Source of the DNA: an uncultured Ruminococcus sp.
Lineage (GTDB): Bacteria; Bacillota; Clostridia; Oscillospirales; Acutalibacteraceae
Length of the DNA stretch: 5,095 nucleotides
Direction of reading: 5' to 3'
Assembly (NCBI GenBank): GCA_902766305.1
Contig: CACXDE010000260.1
Span: forward strand, 1 to 5,095
The notes beneath the pieces are model-generated. The model was given only the letters and a program-made list of their open reading frames with translations. It was not told the origin of the DNA and ran no database searches. Shown piece by piece: positions 1 through 5,095 of this stretch. Both the position numbers and the translations under genes were made by a program. Every line of letters starts with the position of its first letter. Position 1 is the stretch's first letter.

Positions 1-22
1 AGCATCATAATCACTAGTAAAT

Positions 23-1870
23 ATGAAGAACCTTATCATTTCCATTGCTCTTTTGTTGGTTACTTGTTGGACAACAGAGGCTCAGACCTTCGAAAAGGAC
101 AATTTTATATTTCGTATCAACGAGGATGGCACTGCTTCATGGTGTGGCTTGAAGACGGTCGGTAGCAAGCATCATGGCTTTTTCTGGGAAGCCTGGGAAC
201 GTCCTGTCATCAGTGTAAAGGGAAGGCCAGATGATATCAAATATGCATATAAGAAATCTAGAAAGGATATACGGATTCCCGAGTCTGTGAAATACGAAGG
301 GAAGAAATATTTGGTGGCAAGTATAGACGTTGATGATAATTATTTCTTCCGCCCTCTTGATGAACAGAAAAAGGATGGACCTATGCCTTGGCTCTGCCAA
401 TTGTCTATCTATATTCCAGCATCTGTTAAGGAAATTCCTGAACGGATGTGGGCATTGCATTATGAAGGGTTGCGAATAGTGTTTAAGGAGCCCCAGAATC
501 GATATGTTGAGGATGGGCATTGTATGCTTGATAAGACAAATCAACGCATAGTGGCGATAGATTTCTATTCCATGCCACGGCATTCTCAAGTCGCCCGAGA
601 AGTAATCCTCCCCAAGTCAGCAAAGAGTTTGTCTCCTTTCGCTATGAGGGGGCATATCTTATATTCGGTTCGGTGGCCGGAAACCATAACGGAAATAGAG
701 CCTGAAACTTTCCGTAATTGCATATTCCTGAGTGATGTCATTATACCCTCTCATATCAGGTCTATTGGTATGTCTGCCTTTCAAGATGCCAGTGGTTTAG
801 GAGAGGTTCGGATTGAGGATGGTGTTGAGAGCATTGGGGCGTGGGCTTTTTATCACAGTATCGTAACAAAGGTAACTATGCCTCAATCATGCCGCACACT
901 AGGATGTGAGGTTTTTGGTGACTGTCATTCATTGAGGCAAGTTGTGCTTCCAGAGACCTTGGCTGAAATACCGGAACGAACATTTCAGCGAACTTATGCT
1001 TTGGAAGGTGTGAATATTCCTTCTTCTGTTCAGCATATTGCGAATTCCGCATTTCAGGAAAGTCGGATAGGATCTATCGTGCTTCCTGCAAATCTCAAAA
1101 AAATATCGCCGAACACCTTTACAGACTGTAAGGCATTGACAAAGGTCGTTTTGCCTCAGCATTTGGAATCGATAGGAGCAAAATCATTTATGGGGTGCTT
1201 TAATTTGTTTAGTTTGGACGTCCCAGCATCTTGTGAGTCCATAGAAGATGCAGCTTTTTCAGGCAGTAGCATTCAATGCCTCAAGGTTGCGAATCCTCAA
1301 TTACGATTAGCTCCGAATGCTTTGGAAGGCATGTCTGCATTGAAGTTTTTTGCGATGGATGGCCAAACTTCTCCAGAACTAGCGATGCCGCTTATTGAGT
1401 CGGTCTTAACTGGTCATTCCGCGGTTTTGGTCCATTTAAATCAATCTTTGAAGCCCTTTCAAGACAGATTGTCGGACGAGACATCGAAGAACAGGCTGCA
1501 CAATGGCTCATGGCAGTTTAAGAATGTTTCAAAAGCGTATGATTTCGTTCCCAAACTCCAAGCGGAGGCTGTTAATAAGAAAGTTGCAGACGATTTTGTG
1601 CAGAAGATACAAAGTGCATCCATCCTTTTCTGGTGTCAGAAAGGCGATTTCGAGTCATACCATAATTATGGTGATATTACGGTCGATCCTCAAGGTAGGA
1701 TATTGGTCACGGCAAAAGGCTATGAGGCGAGTATAGGTTATTTGGAAAAAGCCGTTGAGCATCAGTTGTGTGGCATTAGTGGATTCTTATTAGAAACGGG
1801 GGGCTATTCTTACCAACCTCAGATATCTTTTGCAGGGTCGCTATCACGTATTTATACACATTTTAAATGA
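23..1870 (+). CDS. Secreted BspA-like leucine-rich repeat protein
   Basis: This 615-residue protein most likely acts outside the cytoplasm as a binding or adhesion scaffold. Residues 1-20 form a signal peptide: K2, a hydrophobic run at 4-13, and a type I cleavage site T-E-A before Q21. From about residue 83 to 445 it carries some twelve LRR_5/BspA-type repeats of 22-23 residues, with the pattern IP-x2-V/L-x2-I-x4-F-x4-L-x2-V. The clearest are at 219-240, 241-263, 309-331, 354-376 and 377-399. The first unit (83-102) has the 'IPESVKYEGKKY' form typical of the array start in this family. Residues 446-615 lack the repeat and match no domain I recognise; no sorting or type IX secretion tail is obvious. 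BspA proteins of Tannerella bind fibronectin and fibrinogen, but this family is large and ligands vary, so the ligand here is unknown. The ATG at 23 is preceded by in-frame stops within the visible 22 bases or by no earlier start. A cysteine at 15 (L-V-T-C) makes a lipoprotein signal a less likely alternative. Confidence 0.93.
   Translation: MKNLIISIALLLVTCWTTEAQTFEKDNFIFRINEDGTASWCGLKTVGSKHHGFFWEAWERPVISVKGRPDDIKYAYKKSRKDIRIPESVKYEGKKYLVASIDVDDNYFFRPLDEQKKDGPMPWLCQLSIYIPASVKEIPERMWALHYEGLRIVFKEPQNRYVEDGHCMLDKTNQRIVAIDFYSMPRHSQVAREVILPKSAKSLSPFAMRGHILYSVRWPETITEIEPETFRNCIFLSDVIIPSHIRSIGMSAFQDASGLGEVRIEDGVESIGAWAFYHSIVTKVTMPQSCRTLGCEVFGDCHSLRQVVLPETLAEIPERTFQRTYALEGVNIPSSVQHIANSAFQESRIGSIVLPANLKKISPNTFTDCKALTKVVLPQHLESIGAKSFMGCFNLFSLDVPASCESIEDAAFSGSSIQCLKVANPQLRLAPNALEGMSALKFFAMDGQTSPELAMPLIESVLTGHSAVLVHLNQSLKPFQDRLSDETSKNRLHNGSWQFKNVSKAYDFVPKLQAEAVNKKVADDFVQKIQSASILFWCQKGDFESYHNYGDITVDPQGRILVTAKGYEASIGYLEKAVEHQLCGISGFLLETGGYSYQPQISFAGSLSRIYTHFK
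269..1357 (+). repeat. Array of about twelve LRR_5-type repeats (protein level)
   Basis: Within the first gene, residues 83-445 are built of consecutive 22-23 residue units, each starting near I/L-P and containing a conserved phenylalanine or equivalent in the middle. An irregular stretch around residues 155-195 interrupts the array between the second and third clear units. The units are well diverged in DNA sequence, so this is an old protein repeat rather than a recent DNA duplication. Confidence 0.85.
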
Positions 1871-1926
1871 GTGAAATGAATATCATACCGTTATGCGAAA
1901 TGAAAATAGTAGTACTTTTTAACTGA
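1867..1926 (+). CDS. Possible 19-codon ORF coupled to the LRR gene stop
   Basis: An ATG at 1867 overlaps the stop of the LRR gene as ATGA and opens a frame of 19 codons (MSEMNIIPL...) that ends with TGA at 1924-1926, seven bases before the start of the lipoprotein gene. The ATGA overlap is a classical arrangement for translational coupling, and such an ORF could carry ribosomes across the gap. There is no ribosome binding site, no recognised peptide family and the length is short enough to be chance. Treat as a candidate only. Confidence 0.15.
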   Translation: MSEMNIIPLCEMKIVVLFN

Positions 1927-1932
1927 AATGAT

Positions 1933-3462
1933 ATGCAAAGGATTATAAAAGGAATCGGGCTTAGATGTCTGTTCTGTTTGTTGTTAGCCATAGGTTTCAT
2001 TTCATGTGGAGATGAACCGGTGTTAAATGTATCTGCTCCAGAAGGAACAGAATTCTTAATGTCTGGCGGTACAAAAAAGATCGTGGTTAAAAGTGATGGG
2101 GGATGGTTCTTGTCCTTTGCCTGGAGCAGTGATGATAGGAATTGGTTAATAACGAGTGTTACTTCAGGAAAGGGAGAACAAGACATTTATGTTACCGCGC
2201 TTTCAAATACATCGACAGAAACTCGAAGTGTGGTGCTGACATTTACCAGTAGTGATGATGCTGATGTGAAGGCAGTCCTGGAATTCTCGCAGTTAGGGGT
2301 CGCCAATACCCTGAAGCTCTCTTCGGAGGAAGTTACACTTGCAGCCTTGCCTGGTAATCAAAGAGCTCTGAAAATAGAATCTAATATGCAATGGAATGTT
2401 CAGACTGACCAAGATTGGATAAAGGTCTCCAAGTCATCGGGAGTGGGGAATGAAGATATTGTTATCAGCGGAGACGTGAATAATGGTAATGAGCGAAGGG
2501 GTGTTCTCACTATCTCAACCGCAAATCAATCACTGACGAAGCAAGTCATAGTGATTCAGAAAGGATTATCCGATGTCATTTACCAAGAACCTTATACTAT
2601 GTGGGATGCCACAATATCTGATGTTAAGACAGGGTTAAACGGTTTTACACTAAGTTTTGAGGATAATAATCTGCTAAGCTATTTCGGTAAATATAAAGAA
2701 TCACAGACAATTTATTTGTTTGAAACCGGGAAATTGGTGCAGGCGGTTCCTGTCATTCAAACAACTGCTGCCAATGTGGATGCGTTAATAGAGAATCTCC
2801 AGAATAATGGTTATGTCTTGGGTAAAAACACATTGAATGGTTTTCCGATATTGTTGTCACACGATTCGAAAAACTGTGTAACTATTGAAAAGGATGCTCA
2901 ATATGACTTCTTCTCAGTTCGCTATAGGAACTACACGAGACTGTTCAAAGAACCGTACTTCCCGTGGGGAATGTCATGTGAGAACGTGAAGAAGGGTCTG
3001 GCGAATCGCGGCTATGTAATTATTGGAGAAGCCTCAGGTGATGGTAGTGACGAAGTGCATTTTGCTGGTAGGTTCATGGAGGATGCTTCAAGCTTCTGTT
3101 TTGACGTTTCTCAAAAGCTTATTTACTCTGGGCTGTTTTTTGATCCGGCTGTAGTTTCCGTTGATCAACTCCGTGCATATTTGACTTCTAACTTCCCATA
3201 TTCGTTCGTGGACGAGGCAAATGACAAATCATTTTATCTTTACCAGTCAGACGATCAACAGACCAAGGTGCTGTTTGTGCTTCCAAACAATGAGTCTAAA
3301 TATATACTTGTCATTTTCATGTCGAGTACTTATTGGCACATGATTAGCAGCCAAACAAAGGGGCAGCTTTCAGTAACATGTGTTCAAGATGTCAACAGCC
3401 AATTGTTAACATTCCGCCTAAACCGCTTGTGTGGTAACTTGATGAAGAGTCCATTGGAATAG
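1933..3462 (+). CDS. Surface lipoprotein with two BACON-like domains and a duplicated C-terminal domain
   Basis: This 509-residue protein begins with a lipoprotein signal: K6 and R11, a hydrophobic run at 13-23, and lipobox F-I-S-C with lipidated C25. The residues after it (G-D-E) are acidic at +2 and +3, resembling the lipoprotein export signal that sends Bacteroidetes lipoproteins to the cell surface. Residues about 28-121 and 126-211 look like two BACON domains: the first has W58, W64, W71 and 'GKGEQDI', the second W154, W162 and 'GVGNEDI', each ending in a strand with F-S-Q or I-Q-K. BACON domains are beta-sandwiches common in Bacteroidetes surface proteins, proposed to bind glycans or mucin or to act as spacers. 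Residues 217-335 and 338-466 appear to be two copies of one further domain, each opening with E-P-Y, W, and V-K-x-G-L. A tail of about 43 residues follows. No catalytic motif is visible. It starts 62 bases after the LRR gene on the same strand, so co-expression is likely. The start is fixed by the signal peptide, since the ATG at 1928 reaches a stop at once. Confidence 0.92.
   Translation: MQRIIKGIGLRCLFCLLLAIGFISCGDEPVLNVSAPEGTEFLMSGGTKKIVVKSDGGWFLSFAWSSDDRNWLITSVTSGKGEQDIYVTALSNTSTETRSVVLTFTSSDDADVKAVLEFSQLGVANTLKLSSEEVTLAALPGNQRALKIESNMQWNVQTDQDWIKVSKSSGVGNEDIVISGDVNNGNERRGVLTISTANQSLTKQVIVIQKGLSDVIYQEPYTMWDATISDVKTGLNGFTLSFEDNNLLSYFGKYKESQTIYLFETGKLVQAVPVIQTTAANVDALIENLQNNGYVLGKNTLNGFPILLSHDSKNCVTIEKDAQYDFFSVRYRNYTRLFKEPYFPWGMSCENVKKGLANRGYVIIGEASGDGSDEVHFAGRFMEDASSFCFDVSQKLIYSGLFFDPAVVSVDQLRAYLTSNFPYSFVDEANDKSFYLYQSDDQQTKVLFVLPNNESKYILVIFMSSTYWHMISSQTKGQLSVTCVQDVNSQLLTFRLNRLCGNLMKSPLE
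2581..2937 (+). repeat. First copy of duplicated C-terminal domain in the BACON lipoprotein
   Basis: Residues 217-335 of the lipoprotein. Landmarks are E219-P-Y221, W224, V231-K-T-G-L235, G237, K267-L-V, V282-D-A-L-I and a serine/aspartate pair near 309-311 before the last strands. All line up with the second copy at an offset of 121 residues at the start and 128 in the middle. The name of this domain is not known to me; similar W...VK motifs after BACON domains are familiar from Bacteroidales proteins. Confidence 0.6.
2944..3330 (+). repeat. Second copy of duplicated C-terminal domain in the BACON lipoprotein
   Basis: Residues 338-466 of the lipoprotein. Landmarks are E340-P-Y342, W345, V352-K-K-G-L356, G360, K395-L-I, V410-D-Q-L-R and S439-D-D before the last strands. 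Identity with the first copy is concentrated in the opening 25 residues and is low elsewhere, so the duplication is old or the two copies have specialised. Confidence 0.6.
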
Positions 3463-3493
3463 TTCACCTAAGATAATTCAAATAGCTGATACT

Positions 3494-4714
3494 ATGGCAA
3501 AAGAGACAGAATGTGGAAAATGTGATAGCTACAAGGCTGGAATATGTACCAAGTTATGGGCTGAACCGTCGTTCGATGGCTCGGCCTGCGAGCTGATTGC
3601 ATCTTCGACCCCGCCATGCGAAAAGGCTGAACAGATGCAAGAGGACGCTGATTCAGAACCAGCACGTAAGATCCGCCGACGGGGAAGCTCTGCTGCGGGT
3701 CATAGTGCTAAGGTGGTCATGGGTCAGGAGAATAGTTCGGTCTCTGACAGAGGCTCCATAAATCATAGAACTCTTTATGTGGGTGAAAAGACGTTTAGTT
3801 CTCTTCCATACATCTGGTATGCGGTTCTACTCTGCTTCCTTTTGGTGATAGGTGCTGTAGGTTGGTATGGATGGAGGTATTACGAGAAAGTTAAAATGGA
3901 AGAACTCTCATTAGAGATATGTGGCTCCTTACAACTCTTTCGTGATAACCCTTTTATTAGCTATCTTCAAATTCAAGAAATGGGATTAGACGACAATAGC
4001 TTTTATGTGGGGCTTCGTTTTCCTGAGGCCAATGCATATAACCCTTTAGCTAATTGTTCGGTTGCCAAATACCTCGAAGGAGATTCCGCATCAGACAAGT
4101 TTATGAGGGAATGCTTCTTGTCTCTCATGACAGTGTACCCTAGCAATTGGGACTGTGTATGCCACCTTTTAGATAGCGCGAATTTAGATTTAAGTTTGCG
4201 TTATTCTCAGTTGTCAGATACCTGTGTCATATCCCATTCAGAGTTGCTTGCTATGGCTCCTGGTACTCGGGCCTTTCGCGAGGGCGAAGCATTGTTCATA
4301 GATTTTAAGAAAGCCGATGTCCTAAACTATGCCCAATGCCATTTCAAAAAAGATTGTTTTTTTAGTCCGGATAGTGTCTCCCTTACATCAAATACTGTCA
4401 CGTTGCATCTCAATTATGATGATACATACCCGCTAGGTAATTCTTTTACAGATGTAGAACATATTGCTGGCCATTTTACAGATCCTGTGGGTGATATGGG
4501 GAGCATCGCTGATAATATGTTAACAATCTGTTCCCTGAAAAAATGTGGTATGGCCATTGAGTACTTCGGAAGGAAGTCACATAAAATCAAGAGGTGGGAA
4601 TGGGACGCTAATCGTACACAGGATTTTCTATCAGATTATCAGGGATATATTCCGTATAGCGGTCGTCAAAAGAACCAAGTACAGACGGTAATTGTGAATA
4701 CTAAAAACAGGTAG
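3494..4714 (+). CDS. Membrane protein with N-terminal four-cysteine motif and large exported region
   Basis: I do not recognise this 406-residue protein as a named gene. Its N-terminus holds C7-x2-C10-x7-C18-x13-C32, with the local pattern C-x2-C-x2-Y-x2-G-x-C, which looks like a small metal-binding (zinc or iron-sulfur) module. A basic linker follows (K59, R61-R63), then one transmembrane helix at about 105-126. The many basic residues before the helix suggest the cysteine motif is cytoplasmic and residues 130-406 lie in the periplasm. The exported part contains two stretches, about 168-252 and 300-380, that share a strand, helix, two-strand layout and may be a duplicated module. It also has ten cysteines (143, 188, 207, 221, 223, 244, 282, 288, 346, 351), an even number that could form disulfides. 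The gene begins 31 bases after the lipoprotein stop with no visible terminator, so it is probably co-transcribed. One possibility is a link between cytoplasm and surface proteins, for example sensing or assembly, but this is inference only. The start has no clear Shine-Dalgarno sequence, which is normal for Bacteroidetes. Confidence 0.88.
   Translation: MAKETECGKCDSYKAGICTKLWAEPSFDGSACELIASSTPPCEKAEQMQEDADSEPARKIRRRGSSAAGHSAKVVMGQENSSVSDRGSINHRTLYVGEKTFSSLPYIWYAVLLCFLLVIGAVGWYGWRYYEKVKMEELSLEICGSLQLFRDNPFISYLQIQEMGLDDNSFYVGLRFPEANAYNPLANCSVAKYLEGDSASDKFMRECFLSLMTVYPSNWDCVCHLLDSANLDLSLRYSQLSDTCVISHSELLAMAPGTRAFREGEALFIDFKKADVLNYAQCHFKKDCFFSPDSVSLTSNTVTLHLNYDDTYPLGNSFTDVEHIAGHFTDPVGDMGSIADNMLTICSLKKCGMAIEYFGRKSHKIKRWEWDANRTQDFLSDYQGYIPYSGRQKNQVQTVIVNTKNR
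3995..4249 (+). repeat. First copy of putative duplicated exported module
   Basis: Residues about 168-252 of the membrane protein: a hydrophobic strand (N-S-F-Y-V-G-L-R-F), a helical stretch ending at C221-V-C223, then L-D-L-S-L-R-Y and a strand into S-E-L-L. The order and spacing match the second copy at 300-380. Sequence identity is low, so the match rests on pattern and predicted secondary structure by eye. Confidence 0.4.
4391..4633 (+). repeat. Second copy of putative duplicated exported module
   Basis: Residues about 300-380 of the membrane protein: strand N-T-V-T-L-H-L-N-Y, a helical stretch ending at C346, then G-M-A-I-E-Y-F and a strand leading to Q-D-F-L. This resembles a layout I know from small Bacteroidales lipoproteins of unknown function, in which 'Y...K...F.F' strands follow a helix, but I cannot name the family. 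Confidence 0.4.
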
Positions 4715-4722
4715 TTTTTAAT

Positions 4723-4727
4723 AAGGA
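4723..4727 (+). promoter_or_regulatory. Shine-Dalgarno-like AAGGA before the fourth gene
   Basis: AAGGA lies nine bases upstream of the ATG at 4737, and an in-frame TAA at 4722-4724 rules out a longer reading frame. The other three genes lack such a sequence. It supports 4737 as the true start in spite of the unusual N-terminus that this start produces. Confidence 0.5.
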
Positions 4728-4736
4728 CGAAAAAAT

Positions 4737-5095
4737 ATGGTTCAATTGCAATCAAAAACAGGGATTGGTTACGAATATGACCCGGAAACATCTTTCGTTG
4801 ATGAAGATGTTTATGGGAAGTGTTACAGAGGGGGTTGTCAAAATGGTAAGCATGTACTGATACACGTTTATCATTTAGGGTGGAATAGATGTATAGCCTT
4901 GGCTCTTTTTATTATATTTATCATATTCATCAGTCCTTCATTATCAGCCCAGAACCAGATGCGTATTCATTACAAGAATGGTACGTGTGGGGATGTGCCT
5001 ATTGCGCAAATTGATAGTATCACGTTTGTAGATGGTGAAGGTGGTGAGGGCGAAGAAATGCAGGTGAAGGAACTGACGGGTAGCTGGCTGTGGGG
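4737..5095 (+). CDS. Exported protein with long N-terminal extension, possible lipocalin-like domain (5' part only)
   Basis: The frame is open to the window end, giving 119 complete codons. Residues 1-48 are polar and partly acidic, with C29-x4-C34 and a KCYRGGC stretch. A hydrophobic run at about 53-67 ends in S-L-S-A71 before Q72, a good type I signal peptidase site after N50-R51. The mature part opens with M-R-I-H-Y-K-N-G-T and I92-D-S-I-T-F97, a short strand pair often seen at the start of Bacteroidetes exported proteins, then a Gly/Glu-rich linker (100-108) and L113-T-G-S-W-L-W119. That last motif resembles the first strand of lipocalin-like domains, but the rest of the domain is outside the window, so the fold is a guess. 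There is no other ATG between 4737 and the signal segment; only a TTG inside the hydrophobic run is available. It follows the membrane protein by 22 bases and is probably in the same operon. Confidence 0.8.
   Translation, partial: MVQLQSKTGIGYEYDPETSFVDEDVYGKCYRGGCQNGKHVLIHVYHLGWNRCIALALFIIFIIFISPSLSAQNQMRIHYKNGTCGDVPIAQIDSITFVDGEGGEGEEMQVKELTGSWLW

Noticed and set aside
1..22. End of an upstream gene or a promoter
   Set aside because: Stops are present (TAA at 8, TAG-TAA at 15-20), but 22 bases are too few to identify a gene end or promoter.
56..67. Lipobox L-V-T-C (C15) in the LRR protein
   Set aside because: Threonine before the cysteine is unusual, the hydrophobic run before it is short, and T-E-A before Q21 is a good type I signal peptidase site.
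137..589. 150-codon frame on the minus strand inside the LRR gene
   Set aside because: It lies wholly antisense to a gene with a clear signal peptide and repeats, and its translation shows no domain or signal of its own.
929..1162. 77-codon minus-strand frame inside the LRR repeats
   Set aside because: It is a shadow of the repeat-coding frame, with no recognisable protein features.
1503..1736. 77-codon plus-strand frame overlapping the LRR gene end
   Set aside because: It is out of frame within a well-supported gene and its translation is basic and featureless.
1913..1920. TACTTTTT as a Bacteroides -7 element (TAnnTTTG) before the lipoprotein gene
   Set aside because: The last base differs from consensus, it sits only 13 bases before the ATG, and no TTTG-like -33 element lies at the right distance upstream.
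1863..2186. 107-codon minus-strand frame across the gap and the lipoprotein start
   Set aside because: It is antisense to the lipobox and first BACON-like domain; no start signal or protein family supports it.
3463..3493. Terminator between the lipoprotein and membrane protein genes
   Set aside because: The 31 bases contain no GC-rich stem followed by a T run.

Overview
The window looks like a piece of a Bacteroidales genome (Bacteroides, Prevotella, Muribaculaceae or a relative). The evidence is the moderately low GC content, A-rich gene starts mostly without Shine-Dalgarno sequences, a BspA-type leucine-rich repeat protein, a lipoprotein with acidic residues just after its lipid cysteine and two BACON-like domains, and an exported protein with the 'IDSITF' motif common in this phylum. 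Genus cannot be settled from the sequence alone.

All genes lie on the + strand. Region by region: 23-1870 encodes a secreted BspA-like leucine-rich repeat protein. 1871-1932 is a short gap almost filled by a 19-codon ORF that overlaps the previous stop as ATGA. 1933-3462 encodes a probable surface lipoprotein: two BACON-like domains followed by two copies of a domain of about 120-130 residues. 3494-4714 encodes a single-pass membrane protein with an N-terminal four-cysteine motif, a transmembrane helix and an exported region that also seems to contain a duplicated module. From 4737 to the window end runs the first part of a fourth exported protein, with an unusually long N-terminal extension before its signal-like segment and the start of a possible lipocalin-like domain.

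The gaps between the main genes are 62, 30 and 22 bases, with no convincing terminator or promoter between them, so one co-transcribed unit is the simplest reading. All four products are predicted to reach the envelope or beyond, and none has a recognisable catalytic motif. The parts suggest a set of surface or envelope proteins for binding, adhesion or display, but the substrate or partner cannot be read from the sequence. No RNA gene, mobile element, CRISPR array or attachment site was seen.
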